Assembly: GCA_944393415.1 (NCBI GenBank)
Contig: CALYAD010000012.1
Coordinates: forward strand, 1 to 64,000
From: an uncultured Clostridia bacterium
GTDB taxonomy: Bacteria; Bacillota; Clostridia; Oscillospirales; CAG-272
Reading direction: 5' to 3'
Length of the DNA stretch: 64,000 bases
Shown: one piece after another, positions 42,801-51,960 of the stretch
Position numbering within the stretch: position 1 is the first letter of the stretch
Layout: each line of letters starts with the position of its first letter
The notes under the pieces: generated by a model
What the model was told of the DNA's origin: nothing
Database searches by the model: none
Seen by the model: the letters and a program-made list of their open reading frames with translations, nothing else
Translations under genes and position numbers: made by a program

Positions 42801-44066
42801 TTAAATATTTGCTTTAAGAGCTTTTGCTCCGATGTCATTACGATAAAAGGAATTATCAAAATGAATCTTACCGACCGAGGCGTATGCCTTGCCGACAGCC
42901 TCCTCCAAGGTGTCAGCTACCGCGGTCACTCCAAGTACACGTCCTCCGTTCGTTACCAGAACGCCGTCTTTTATCTCCGCGCCGGCAATATATACACTGT
43001 CTTCAACTTCCCGCGGAATCGTGATCTCATACCCCTTTTCATACTTAACGGGATATCCCTTCGACGCCATAATTACGCAGCATGCGCTTTTATCGCTGAA
43101 TTTTACTTCTGTTTCCGCAAGCGTGCCGTTAGTTACTGCCTGCATAACCGTCAGCAGATCGCTCCTTAGCAGCGGTAACACTACCTGTGTCTCCGGATCT
43201 CCGAAACGGCAATTGTATTCAATGACTTTAGGTCCCTTCGGAGTGATCATCAGACCAAAATATAAGCATCCCTTAAAGATTCTGCCCTCTTTTTTCATAG
43301 CCCTTATAGTCGGCAGGAAAATTTTTTCCATACATTCCGCTGCTACCTCCGGAGTGTAATACGGATTAGGCGCTACCGTTCCCATTCCGCCGGTGTTGAG
43401 ACCGGTATCGTTATCTCCCGCTCTTTTGTGATCCATTGAAGATATCATGGGAACTATAGTTTCCCCGTCCGTAAAGGAGAGCACTGACACTTCCGGACCT
43501 GTCAGAAACTCTTCTATAACAACGCGGTCGCCGCTGCTTCCGAAGACCTTGTCAGCCATCATTGAACTGACAGCCGCCTTTGCCTCTTCCTTAGTCTGTG
43601 CGATGATAACTCCTTTACCGAGCGCGAGTCCGTCAGCCTTTATCACAACCGGGATCTCCGAGCTGTCTATATAGGCAAGCGCCTTATCCATATCGTCAAA
43701 TATCTCGTATTCGGCGGTTGGAATACCGTACTTCTTCATAAGCTCCTTGGCAAAAGCCTTGCTTCCTTCAATAACCGCGGCGTCAGCCGTCGGTCCGAAG
43801 CACGGAATGTCTTTTTCATTCAGGGCGTCAACGGCGCCGAGTACCAAAGGATCGTCCGGCGCCACCACAGCATAATCTATACCGTTCTCCGATGCGAATT
43901 TAACTATTCCGTCAATATCCTTCGCGCCTATCGGCACGCATACAGCGTCCTGCGCAATTCCTCCGTTACCCGGCAGAGCGTAAATTTCCGTCACGTTTTT
44001 ATTTTCTTTGAGTTTTTTAATGATGGCATGCTCTCTGCCGCCACCGCCGACAACCATTAATTTCAT
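42801..44066 (-). CDS. purD: Phosphoribosylamine-glycine ligase (GAR synthetase)
   Basis: This 421-aa ATP-grasp enzyme has MKLMVVGGGGREHAIIKKLK, the ATP region VIKADGLALGKGVIIAQT, the GDNDTGLNTGGMGTVAPNPY hallmark, and EYNCRFGDPETQ for magnesium. It joins phosphoribosylamine, the unstable PurF product, with glycine. It lies 60 bp upstream of purL and 55 bp after the transformylase gene. Confidence 0.95.
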   Translation of the reverse strand: MKLMVVGGGGREHAIIKKLKENKNVTEIYALPGNGGIAQDAVCVPIGAKDIDGIVKFASENGIDYAVVAPDDPLVLGAVDALNEKDIPCFGPTADAAVIEGSKAFAKELMKKYGIPTAEYEIFDDMDKALAYIDSSEIPVVIKADGLALGKGVIIAQTKEEAKAAVSSMMADKVFGSSGDRVVIEEFLTGPEVSVLSFTDGETIVPMISSMDHKRAGDNDTGLNTGGMGTVAPNPYYTPEVAAECMEKIFLPTIRAMKKEGRIFKGCLYFGLMITPKGPKVIEYNCRFGDPETQVVLPLLRSDLLTVMQAVTNGTLAETEVKFSDKSACCVIMASKGYPVKYEKGYEITIPREVEDSVYIAGAEIKDGVLVTNGGRVLGVTAVADTLEEAVGKAYASVGKIHFDNSFYRNDIGAKALKANI

Positions 44067-44121
44067 ACTTACGATATTTACCTTTCAGACGATTGTAAAA
44101 TTACGGATCCGATAACAAAAA

Positions 44122-45306
44122 TCAATGGTGGAATAAACGTATTCCGGTAAACGCAAGAGTGATGCCGTATTTATTGCAGCAGGAAATCACCGCGTCGTCG
44201 CGTATCGACCCGCCCGGCTCGGCAATATATTTTACTCCGCTGCGTCTGGCACGCTCAATATTATCGTCAAACGGGAAAAATGCGTCCGAACCGAGAGCCA
44301 CTCCGTCAATCGTATCCAAATAAGCTCGGATCTCTCCGTCAGTCAATGGGTCAGGACGTCTGGTAAAATATTTTTGCCATACTCCGTCCGCGCAGACATC
44401 CTCCTCGTTTCTATTAATATATCCATCTATGACATTATCTCTGTCAGGGCGCCCAAGCATATCCTTGAACGGAAGCGCCAGCACCTTTTCGTGTCTGCGC
44501 AAAAACCATGTGTCAGCCTTGTTACCCGCAAGTCTGGTGCAGTGAATTCTCGATTGCTGTCCCGCACCAACCCCTATCGCCTGTCCTTCGAATGCATAGC
44601 AAACGGAATTTGACTGGGTATATTTAAGAGTGGTAAGAGCGATTATAAGATCACGCGCGGCGCTGTCCGGAAGAGCCTTACTGTCCGAAACGACATTATC
44701 AAGCATCGCGCGATCTATTTTAATGTTATTTCTTCCCTGCTCAAAGGTTATTCCGAAAACCTGTTTACGCTCTTTCTCCTCCGGCACATAGTCCGGGTCG
44801 ATCTTAACGATATTGTATGCGCCTTTCTTTTTGGTCTTAAGTATTTCCAGCGCCTCCGGCTCATATCCCGGAGCGATTATACCGTCGGAAACCTCACGCT
44901 TTATAAGCCTGGCCGTTGTCACGTCGCATACATCGGAAAGGGCTATCCAGTCACCGAAAGAGCTCATTCTGTCGGTCCCCCTGGCTCTTGCATATGCGCA
45001 TGCAAGAGGCGACGAGTCAAGCTCCGGAATATCGTCGACAAAACAGGCTTTTTTAAGATCCGCGGGGAGCGGAATACCGACAGAAGCCGAAGTCGGGCTC
45101 ACATGTTTAAAGGATGCTGCCGCCGGCATTTGCAAAGTCTCTTTGAGTTCCTTCACCAGCTGCCATGAATTAAAGGCGTCCAGAAAATTTATATATCCCG
45201 GTCTGCCGGAAAGTATTTCTATCGGAAGCTCCCCTCCGTTACTCATAAATATCCTAGCCGGCTTCTGATTAGGATTACAGCCGTATTTCAGCTCATATTC
45301 TTTCAT
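44122..45306 (-). CDS. AICAR transformylase, stand-alone (PurH C-terminal domain only)
   Basis: This 394-aa protein corresponds to the formyltransferase half of bifunctional PurH: LKYGCNPNQKPARIFM at the start, the active-site Lys-His in SFKHVSPTSASVG, LTTLKYTQSNSVCYA, and SDAFFPFDDNIERARRSGVK near the end. The N-terminal IMP cyclohydrolase (MGS-like) domain is missing. It formylates AICAR with 10-formyl-tetrahydrofolate. The next step is supplied by the separate cyclohydrolase encoded just upstream (45366-46085), so the two together replace PurH. Confidence 0.9.
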   Translation of the reverse strand: MKEYELKYGCNPNQKPARIFMSNGGELPIEILSGRPGYINFLDAFNSWQLVKELKETLQMPAAASFKHVSPTSASVGIPLPADLKKACFVDDIPELDSSPLACAYARARGTDRMSSFGDWIALSDVCDVTTARLIKREVSDGIIAPGYEPEALEILKTKKKGAYNIVKIDPDYVPEEKERKQVFGITFEQGRNNIKIDRAMLDNVVSDSKALPDSAARDLIIALTTLKYTQSNSVCYAFEGQAIGVGAGQQSRIHCTRLAGNKADTWFLRRHEKVLALPFKDMLGRPDRDNVIDGYINRNEEDVCADGVWQKYFTRRPDPLTDGEIRAYLDTIDGVALGSDAFFPFDDNIERARRSGVKYIAEPGGSIRDDAVISCCNKYGITLAFTGIRLFHH

Positions 45307-45365
45307 TATCCCTTACCATCACTTTCTTAAAATCAAAACAAAGGCTAAATTTTCTATTGTTCAAA

Positions 45366-46085
45366 TTATCCGTTTTTATTTATAAGCCTGCTTTCTGTCT
45401 TTCCGGTCGCTATATCGGTATATCTTACGTAAAGAGAAATCTTATTGTCAGGATCAAGCGCGGTCCATAGGGTGTCGGAAAACTCGTCAATGCTGTCGGG
45501 AATAATTACGCGCTCCGGTTCTCCCTGGAAAGTCGGGATAGGATTTCCGTCGCACACGTAAGTATGGATAAAATGCCCGAGTCCCGCAACCGCAGGATAA
45601 GAAAACGTGTATCTGCAGCAGGCGCTGCCCTGCGCGTCCGCGCTTTTAAGTATACTGATTTGATATGTGAAGTCTTTTTCCCCAAAAGCAACCATCCCGC
45701 TTATCCTCGGAGTAAAGTTCGGAGCGTCGGGTTCAAATTCTCTGCTCTCAAGAGCCTGCGCGAAGGTTTTTCCCTCCTTAATACCGTTATAAATGGTATC
45801 TGTCTGGTCTCCGTTTGTGACGATCAGCTTATTATCCAGGCTGCGGAGCGCGGCATAAATTATAAGACTTGGATCCTCTACCTTTGAAGCGTCAAACGGC
45901 TCGGTAAACAGTTCGCCGTTACGCTCTTTAAAGACCCTGTTGCGGCTGTTGGCGCTTCTGCCCATTATAAAATACGCGGTACACGCCTTTTTCCCGTTCT
46001 CGGTCTTTCCTATGACGATTCCTCTGCCGACATAAGAATTATTTTTTATCAGCTCTGCAATATTGTTTATCTTATAGACATCCAT
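45366..46085 (-). CDS. purO: IMP cyclohydrolase, PurO type
   Basis: This 239-aa protein matches the archaeal-type IMP cyclohydrolase family: YVGRGIVIGKTENGKKACTA, YFIMGRSANSRNRVF, IIYAALRSLDNKLIVTNGDQ, TPRISGMVAFG, and the C-terminal GLGHFIHTYVCDGNPIPTF. It closes FAICAR to IMP. It is found in archaea and in some anaerobic bacteria that lack the PurH N-terminal domain, and the adjacent stand-alone transformylase fits that exactly. Soluble. Confidence 0.9.
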   Translation of the reverse strand: MDVYKINNIAELIKNNSYVGRGIVIGKTENGKKACTAYFIMGRSANSRNRVFKERNGELFTEPFDASKVEDPSLIIYAALRSLDNKLIVTNGDQTDTIYNGIKEGKTFAQALESREFEPDAPNFTPRISGMVAFGEKDFTYQISILKSADAQGSACCRYTFSYPAVAGLGHFIHTYVCDGNPIPTFQGEPERVIIPDSIDEFSDTLWTALDPDNKISLYVRYTDIATGKTESRLINKNG

Positions 46086-46093
46086 TCAACAGG

Positions 46094-46705
46094 TCATCCT
46101 CTTTCTTTAAGTATTCGAGCGCACACTTGCTCCGCAGCCTCGGGAAGAATCTTCCATTCGGCAAGGCGCATGACGCGCTTCTGTAAGGTCTCGGGAGTAT
46201 CGTTGTCTCTGACAGATACCGCCTTCTGCATTATAATCTCTCCGCCGTCGGTTATTTCGTTTACAAAATGCACCGTAGCTCCTGTGACCTTCACCCCATA
46301 GTCGAGCGCGGCCTTATGTACGTTCAGCCCGTAAAAGCCCTTTCCGCAGAACGACGGTATGAGCGACGGATGTACATTGATTATCCTTTTGGGATACGCT
46401 TTTGTGAAGTTCTCGCTCAGTATAGACATAAACCCGGCAAGTACTATAACATCGATATTGTTTTCCGAAATAAGAGACATCAGCTTTGCTTCAAAAGCCT
46501 CGGTTGAACCGAGCTGTTTTTTTATCACGGTTTCAGTTTTTATCCCGGCGCTTTTCGCTCTTTCAAGCGCAAATGCGTCCGCTTTATTCGAAATAACAAG
46601 CTCTACCTTACCGCTGACCAGCTTTTCCGCCTTTTCCGCATCGATCAAGGCCTGAAGATTTGTTCCTCCGCCTGAAACCAGAACGGCTATGCGCGCTTTA
46701 TTCAT
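46094..46705 (-). CDS. purN: Phosphoribosylglycinamide formyltransferase
   Basis: This 203-aa protein has VLVSGGGTNLQALIDAEK, the folate-binding LAGFMSILS, the catalytic Asn/His in IINVHPSLIPSFCGKG, and TVHFVNEITDGGEII with the catalytic Asp. It formylates GAR using 10-formyl-tetrahydrofolate. 8 bp separate it from purO and 17 bp from purM. Confidence 0.95.
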   Translation of the reverse strand: MNKARIAVLVSGGGTNLQALIDAEKAEKLVSGKVELVISNKADAFALERAKSAGIKTETVIKKQLGSTEAFEAKLMSLISENNIDVIVLAGFMSILSENFTKAYPKRIINVHPSLIPSFCGKGFYGLNVHKAALDYGVKVTGATVHFVNEITDGGEIIMQKAVSVRDNDTPETLQKRVMRLAEWKILPEAAEQVCARILKERG

Positions 46706-46722
46706 GATACGAGCATTCCTTT

Positions 46723-47763
46723 CTATAACATGATCTTTTCGTCCGATGAAACGATCTCACCTATTATATAAGCGTCCTCGCCGTTTTCACTGAGCACGCG
46801 CAGAGCCTTATCGGCATTCTCCGGCGAAACTACTATACTCATGCCTACGCCCATGTTAAAGGTGTTGAACATGTCCCGCTCACTGATACCTCCGGTTTTC
46901 GCGATCAGATCAAATATCGGGAGCACTCTCACTGCCGTTTTATCTATCTTAGCGCCCAGACCGTCCGGAATACTTCTCGGGATATTTTCGTAAAATCCAC
47001 CGCCGGTTATATGTGATATTCCCTTAACGGTCACTTTTTCAAGAAGTGCGAGCACGGGTTTTACGTATATTTTTGTGGGAGTAAGCAGGGTCTCGCCGAT
47101 AGAGCGTCCGCCCAGCTCCGCCACCGGTTTTTTTAGATCGCTGTTTTCAACGTCGAAAACCTTGCGCACAAGCGAAAAACCGTTTGAATGGACACCCGAA
47201 GAAGGAAGGGCTATTACGGTATCGCCCGCCTTCATCCTGCTGTTGTCAATAATTTTCGATTTATCGACTATTCCGGTGCTGTATCCCGCGAGGTCATATT
47301 CATCGACCGGATAAAAGCCCGGCATCTCAGCGGTCTCTCCGCCAATCAGGGCCGCGCCGGCCTGCACGCATCCGTCACATACCCCTTTTACGATATCCGA
47401 GATACGCTCCGGTATATTCTTTCCGCAAGCAATGTAATCAAGGAAGAAAAGCGGTTTTGCGCCGCAGCAGATTATATCGTTGACGCACATAGCCACACAG
47501 TCTATCCCCACCGTATCATGCTTGTCCATCAGAAAAGCTATCTTCAGCTTGGTTCCCACGCCGTCGGTTCCGCTCACAAGCACCGGCCTTGTCATTCCGG
47601 TAACATCAAGCTCGAACAGACCGCCGAAGCCGCCCACGTCCGAGCATACCCCCTCGGTAACGGTCTTTGCGATATGCTTTTTCATAAGCTCTACCGCTTT
47701 GTATCCGGCGGTTATATCGACTCCCGCCGCCGCGTAACTGTCTGATCTGGATTTATAATTCAT
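46723..47763 (-). CDS. purM: Phosphoribosylformylglycinamidine cyclo-ligase (AIR synthetase)
   Basis: This 346-aa PurM has [50 protein letters not shown] and [15 protein letters not shown]. It converts FGAM to AIR, using the purL product. 6 bp downstream of purF. Typical length. Confidence 0.95.
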   Translation of the reverse strand: MNYKSRSDSYAAAGVDITAGYKAVELMKKHIAKTVTEGVCSDVGGFGGLFELDVTGMTRPVLVSGTDGVGTKLKIAFLMDKHDTVGIDCVAMCVNDIICCGAKPLFFLDYIACGKNIPERISDIVKGVCDGCVQAGAALIGGETAEMPGFYPVDEYDLAGYSTGIVDKSKIIDNSRMKAGDTVIALPSSGVHSNGFSLVRKVFDVENSDLKKPVAELGGRSIGETLLTPTKIYVKPVLALLEKVTVKGISHITGGGFYENIPRSIPDGLGAKIDKTAVRVLPIFDLIAKTGGISERDMFNTFNMGVGMSIVVSPENADKALRVLSENGEDAYIIGEIVSSDEKIML

Positions 47764-47769
47764 ACCCGG

Positions 47770-49206
47770 TTATTCCTTTCCGTTCCAGCAATAGGTGCAA
47801 AGCTTGCACGGATCAATTCCTATAGCCTTTATTATTCCCTCAAGCGATTGAAACTCCAGCGACGCGAAGTGGAATTTATCACAGATGGCCTGTCTTAGCT
47901 TCTTCCCGCGCTCTGTTGAAGAGTCGCTGTATTCTTCAAGATAATTGAAGCCGTCTTCTCCTTCAAGCTCAAGTATAGTCCTACGAGCTATAAGCTCCAT
48001 TTCGCTTGTGGACCTTGAAAAATTCAGGTATTTACAGCTGTACATTATAGGGGGACAGGCTGAACGCATATGCACCGCCTTCGCTCCGTTGTCGTAAAGA
48101 AACTCAACCGTTTCCTTCAGCTGGGTTCCGCGAACTATCGAATCGTCCACGAACAAAAGATTTTTATCTTTTATAAGCTCATGCACCGGTATCAGCTTCA
48201 TTTTAGCGACTTTGTTACGGTCTTTCTGGTTTGCGGGCATAAAGCTGCGCGGCCAGGTCGGAGTATACTTTATAAACGGCCTGGAAAACGGTATGCGGCT
48301 CTTGTTCGCGTATCCTATAGCGTGTGGTGTCCCTGAATCCGGAACACCTCCGACATAGTCAACCCCTGTGTTCAGCCCCTGACGCTCGTCATTTTCCGCC
48401 ATTATTTCACCGTTGCGATACCTCATGGCCTCAACGTTGACACCCTCGTAGTTTGAGGTAGGATATCCATAGTACGACCATAAAAACGCGCAAATGCGCA
48501 TTTCCTTACCGGGGGCGGAAAGCTGCTTTATCCCATTCGGCTTTATCTCAATTATCTCTCCCGGTCCCAATTCCTTTTCATCCTCAAAGCCGAGTTTCTT
48601 ATAGGCAAAGGATTCGAAGGTAACGCAGTAGCCGTCAGCGTTTTTGCCTATCAGCACCGGCAGTCTGCCGAACCTGTCGCGCGCGGCTATAATCGTACCG
48701 TCATTTTTCAGTATAAGTATCGATGCCGTTCCTTCTATCACCCTCTGGGCAAAGCGTATTCCGTCGGTAAAATTGCTTTTCTGGTTGATCATCGCCGCCA
48801 CCAGCTCAGTGGAGTTAACGCTTCCCCCGGTCATCGCGTCAAAATGTCCGCCGCTGAACGAAAGATACTGATTGATCAGCGCCTCGTAATTATTGATCAC
48901 TCCTATCATGCATATGGCGTATGTCCCGAGATTAGAACGGATAAGCAGCGGCTGAGGATCATAGTCACTTATACATCCTATTGCCGAGTTTCCTTTCATT
49001 TCCTCAAATACATGCTCGAATTTCGTTCTGAACGGAGAATTCTCGATATTATGTATTGATCTCTGCAGTCCAATCTCCGTATCATACGCCGCTATCCCCG
49101 CGCGGCGAGTTCCGAGATGAGAATGGTAGTCCACACCGAAAAAAACATCAGTCATGCAGTCGCGTTTCAAGGCAACTCCGAAAAAACCACCCATTTTATT
49201 AACCAT
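47770..49206 (-). CDS. purF: Amidophosphoribosyltransferase-like protein without N-terminal cysteine
   Basis: This 478-aa protein has a class II glutaminase-like N-terminal domain (GTRRAGIAAYDTEIGLQRS, GGSVNSTELVAAMI) and a PRTase domain with the PRPP loop NLLFVDDSIVRGTQLKE. In canonical PurF the processed protein begins with a catalytic Cys (C-G-V-F-G). Here the matching region reads MGGFFGVALKRDC, with Gly at the Cys position, as in a subgroup I know from Bacteroides and some clostridia. The enzyme may use free ammonia or another route. The C-terminus ends CKLCTYCWNGKE, a small cysteine cluster. The ATG at 49194 (MGGFF) is probably the true start; 49206 is 4 codons upstream and very close to the SD. 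Confidence 0.85.
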   Translation of the reverse strand: MVNKMGGFFGVALKRDCMTDVFFGVDYHSHLGTRRAGIAAYDTEIGLQRSIHNIENSPFRTKFEHVFEEMKGNSAIGCISDYDPQPLLIRSNLGTYAICMIGVINNYEALINQYLSFSGGHFDAMTGGSVNSTELVAAMINQKSNFTDGIRFAQRVIEGTASILILKNDGTIIAARDRFGRLPVLIGKNADGYCVTFESFAYKKLGFEDEKELGPGEIIEIKPNGIKQLSAPGKEMRICAFLWSYYGYPTSNYEGVNVEAMRYRNGEIMAENDERQGLNTGVDYVGGVPDSGTPHAIGYANKSRIPFSRPFIKYTPTWPRSFMPANQKDRNKVAKMKLIPVHELIKDKNLLFVDDSIVRGTQLKETVEFLYDNGAKAVHMRSACPPIMYSCKYLNFSRSTSEMELIARRTILELEGEDGFNYLEEYSDSSTERGKKLRQAICDKFHFASLEFQSLEGIIKAIGIDPCKLCTYCWNGKE

Positions 49207-49328
49207 GCCTTTCTTTCGGAATTCGTGCCGGATTCATTCAGTTTGATCCCGATGCTCTTTTCGGCACGTAACATTTACATTAATGATAAATCAGCTTTTA
49301 TAATGATAAATCACAAATATTTTCCTGA

Positions 49329-50009
49329 TCAAGAGAAAAATAATTCTGAAAGCGCCATCGGCTCTATATACTTTCCGTCTTTATAAACACGCATGTTCCC
49401 TGACGCTATCTCGTCGATAAGCATTACCTTACCGTCTTTGTCATATCCGAACTCAAACTTTATATCATAAAGAACAAGACCTCTTGTCTTCAGGTCGTCC
49501 GCAACTATGCGTGTTATCTTCTGAGTCATTTCCTTTATATCGTCGTACTGCTGCGCGCTCATCACTCCGAGAACAATAAGCCCGTCCTTTGTAACAAGCG
49601 GATCGCCCTTTTCATCGTTTTTAAAGGTCATCTCAACATAATCCGGCAAATCGGCACCCTCTTTGACATAATCGCTGTAACGGCGATAAAAGCTTCCGAC
49701 CGCCTTGTGACGGCATATCACCTCAAGACCCTTTCCGAATACCTTGGCAGGCAAAACCTCCATTGTCGTATTTTTAAGATCCGCGCTGACATAGTGAGTT
49801 CTGATTCCGGCGGCGTTGAGCTTTTCAAAATAGTAAACCGACATACGGAGATTTACGTCTCCCACGCCCTCGATAGTAAGCCCTACGGAGTTTTCACCCG
49901 GATCAAAAACTCCGTCCTTTCCGGTACAATCGTCCTTGAACTTTAGCAGATAATTGCCGTTATCAAGCTTGAATACGTCCTTAGTCTTTCCTGTGTATAT
50001 CTTTTCCAT
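49329..50009 (-). CDS. purC: Phosphoribosylaminoimidazole-succinocarboxamide synthase
   Basis: This 226-aa SAICAR synthetase has the N-terminal [40 protein letters not shown] with the conserved R-x-x-A-x-GS, and a C-terminal [16 protein letters not shown]. It adds aspartate to CAIR. A 122-bp gap with no gene follows before purF. The purB lyase that completes the step is not in the window. Confidence 0.95.
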   Translation of the reverse strand: MEKIYTGKTKDVFKLDNGNYLLKFKDDCTGKDGVFDPGENSVGLTIEGVGDVNLRMSVYYFEKLNAAGIRTHYVSADLKNTTMEVLPAKVFGKGLEVICRHKAVGSFYRRYSDYVKEGADLPDYVEMTFKNDEKGDPLVTKDGLIVLGVMSAQQYDDIKEMTQKITRIVADDLKTRGLVLYDIKFEFGYDKDGKVMLIDEIASGNMRVYKDGKYIEPMALSELFFS

Positions 50010-50041
50010 TTTATATTTCCTCCAAAATATATTTTTGTTTT

Positions 50042-50536
50042 TTACTTATTGAACCTACCGGCTATTTCCGCGTCCTTTTTCAGAACCTTGTCGGCGTCGG
50101 AAACGCGCTTTGCGTTTAGTTTTTCCGCAAGAGACGGTTCGCTTATCGCGAGTATCTGGGCAGCAAGCAAAGCGGCATTGACCCCACCGTCTATCGCAAC
50201 GGTAGCGACAGGTATGCCGGAGGGCATCTGTACCGTTGACAGAAGAGCGTCAATGCCGTCAAGTTTCGCGGAGCTGCAGGGTATGCCTATTACGGGCAGA
50301 GTCGTCTGAGCGGCTACCGCTCCCGCAAGATGCGCTGCCATGCCCGCGGCCGCTATAATTACGGCAAACCCGTTTTCACGCGCATTGCGCGCAAATTCAG
50401 CCGCCTGAGCGGGAGTCCTGTGAGCGGAATATACATGTACCTCGTACGGTATCCCGAAAGCATCAAGCGTATCCGCGGTTTTCTGGACCGTGGGCAGATC
50501 GCTGTCGCTTCCCATAACTATCCCGATCTTTTTCAT
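50042..50536 (-). CDS. purE: N5-carboxyaminoimidazole ribonucleotide mutase / AIR carboxylase
   Basis: This 164-aa protein opens [20 protein letters not shown] and has [20 protein letters not shown] and [20 protein letters not shown], the PurE active site. No purK is present, so it may be the class II form that uses CO2 directly; the window alone cannot settle this. ATG 50536 fits the family; the ORF runs upstream to 50659 through leader sequence after the riboswitch terminator. First gene of the pur operon. Confidence 0.9.
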   Translation of the reverse strand: MKKIGIVMGSDSDLPTVQKTADTLDAFGIPYEVHVYSAHRTPAQAAEFARNARENGFAVIIAAAGMAAHLAGAVAAQTTLPVIGIPCSSAKLDGIDALLSTVQMPSGIPVATVAIDGGVNAALLAAQILAISEPSLAEKLNAKRVSDADKVLKKDAEIAGRFNK

Positions 50537-50662
50537 AAATAATGACCATTCCTTTCCTTTTGACATACAGTATCCGTATGTCTTATCGCTTTTAGCTTTA
50601 TCGTCTCTTAAACGCATGAAAATAAAACCGTTTAAGCCCTCAGATTTATACCGCCACACGAT

Positions 50663-50707
50663 AAAATCAAAAAGGGCGCACCTATTCCGTTATAAAATAA
50701 GTGGCCC
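50663..50707 (-). terminator. Expression-platform terminator of the ZTP riboswitch
   Basis: On the minus strand GGGC-CACTTATT pairs with AATAGGTG-C-GCCC (one bulge, one G-T pair) and is followed by TTTTTGATTTT. The 5' arm is the conserved CUGGGCC end of the riboswitch, so ligand binding and termination exclude each other. Confidence 0.75.
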
Positions 50708-50795
50708 AGACGGTCGGCGTTCGGAGCATATGCTCAGGCAGTATAATCTCTGCTCCCCCGTGGTAGACCCACTTATCCGTCAGTTGCAGAAACCT
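50701..50795 (-). ncRNA. ZTP (pfl) riboswitch controlling the purine operon
   Basis: On the minus strand the conserved parts of the ZTP/pfl motif appear in order: CAACTGACGGATAA, the hairpin GTGGG-TCTA-CCAC, GGGGGAGC, and after a variable stem (GAGCATATGCTC) the 3' half CCGACCGTCTGGGCC. Compare the well-studied pattern ACUGGCG ... GGUGGGAAACCACC-GGGGAGC ... CCGCCUGGGC. Riboswitches of this class sense ZMP/ZTP, which build up when 10-formyl-tetrahydrofolate is short, and turn on purine and folate genes. The location before purE and the overlapping terminator fit. Confidence 0.9.
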
Positions 50796-50825
50796 TGTAT
50801 ATTACATTTGATTTATAATACTATT

Positions 50826-50854
50826 ATCATACCACATTTTCCGTCATGTGTCAA
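50826..50854 (-). promoter_or_regulatory. Sigma-A promoter of the purine operon
   Basis: On the minus strand TTGACA (50849-50854), 17 bp, TATGAT (50826-50831), placing the start about 25 nt before the riboswitch. 50855-51018 holds nothing else I can assign. Confidence 0.75.
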
Positions 50855-51018
50855 GTAAAGTACACAAATTTACATTTTATTTATAATTTCCTGTCTGTAT
50901 GACAGGCGTCGCGATAATGTGTTAAATGTTCATATATCCTGCCGCAGCGAGCGGAAAAGCCGAAAAACTGTTGTTCATAAAACAACGGACATACGTTGGA
51001 GACAAGCTTGTACTGAAG

Positions 51019-51663
51019 CTAACAGTCACTTTTTCTCTTTATTTTGTTAAAACATAAGCCTATCCACATTCCCGCAAGAGAGACGAGCGCTCCGATTGGC
51101 AGCATTACAAATAACGGAAATCTGAATATATGGAACGCAACCATATTCGCCGCCCTGAAAGTAGCGTAGTCAGCCAGCATATACATGACGCCAAAAGCTA
51201 CGGTAAATATCCATTTCCGCGCTTCCCAATAATTATTTTTCCCGATTAAAAATGAAATAATGAAGGTCACGACCGGGAGCAATACCACCAAAAACATAAT
51301 ATTATAGCCCAAAGCGTCCGACCCCCTGGCAAAAACCCAAAATACGATTATTGAGATCGCCCAGATCGCGAGATAGGTAGTAAGCAAAATCAGTCTGGAC
51401 AGCTTGTTTTTGCTCTTTACAGTGTTTGCACTCTCTTCAAGAAAATTCAGATATTCCGACACAGCATCTTCCTCCTTAAGCAGGATGTCAAGACTTATAT
51501 CGTATAGGTCGCTCATTTTAACGACACTCACAATATCGGGATATGTTTTTTCATTTTCCCAATTAGAAACCGTCTGTCGGCTTACGCCGAGAGCCTCCGC
51601 GACCTGCTCCTGAGTCATGGCGGCTTTTATTCGCGCGTTTCTTATTTTTGTACCTATATCCAT
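51019..51663 (-). CDS. XRE-family regulator with C-terminal membrane domain
   Basis: This 214-aa protein has residues 1-60 as an XRE helix-turn-helix (MTQEQVAEALGVSRQTVSNW ENEKTYPD) and then about four membrane segments (LILLTTYLAIWAISIIVFWV, YNIMFLVVLLPVVTFIISFL, IFTVAFGVMYMLADY, FPLFVMLPIGALVSLAGMWI). A membrane-tethered regulator could sense an envelope signal. A consensus promoter and repeated TTTGACA sites precede it (51694-51770), suggesting autoregulation. SD GAGGAG. Its other targets are unknown; it stands alone between the pur operon and manA. Confidence 0.8.
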   Translation of the reverse strand: MDIGTKIRNARIKAAMTQEQVAEALGVSRQTVSNWENEKTYPDIVSVVKMSDLYDISLDILLKEEDAVSEYLNFLEESANTVKSKNKLSRLILLTTYLAIWAISIIVFWVFARGSDALGYNIMFLVVLLPVVTFIISFLIGKNNYWEARKWIFTVAFGVMYMLADYATFRAANMVAFHIFRFPLFVMLPIGALVSLAGMWIGLCFNKIKRKSDC

Positions 51664-51693
51664 ATAGCCTCACTCCTCTTTGTTTATATTTAG

Positions 51694-51770
51694 ATTATAA
51701 ACAACGGAAGTAATTTTGTCAATCAAATCTCTTTGACATTACACATTTTCCCTGTCAAAATACTTTGACA
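51694..51770 (-). promoter_or_regulatory. Promoter and repeated TTTGACA operator candidates before the XRE gene
   Basis: Promoter on the minus strand: TTGACA (51717-51722), 17 bp, TATAAT (51694-51699). The plus strand has TTGTCAA at 51716-51722, TTTGACA at 51732-51738 and the perfect dyad TGTCAAA-ATAC-TTTGACA at 51753-51770. Evenly placed inverted half-sites overlapping a promoter suit an XRE dimer. Confidence 0.6.
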
Positions 51771-51808
51771 AATATATTTTAATTTGAAATAACGCTGAAA
51801 TTACAAAC

Positions 51809-51890
51809 GGGGCTGAGTCATTGAGGAATGATTTACTCAGCCCCGGAAAAGAATTTTTCTTCATAACCCCTTTTTGAAAAAGGGGTTATG
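51809..51890. terminator. Two strong hairpins after manA
   Basis: GGGGCTGAGT/ACTCAGCCCC (51809-51844) and CATAACCCCTTTTT with GAAAAAGGGGTTATG (51862-51890). They lie between the manA 3' end and the XRE promoter region and probably end manA transcription. No gene is seen in 51771-51960. Confidence 0.55.
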
Positions 51891-51960
51891 AAACTTCCCA
51901 AAAACTTTTCTCTAATGATAATTATTAACTTTTTGAAGAAACCTTCTTAAAGCTTCAATA

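Noticed and set aside
50537-50659. N-terminal extension of purE by 41 residues
   Set aside because: The extension lies in riboswitch-leader sequence and has no counterpart in PurE proteins, which start [12 protein letters not shown].
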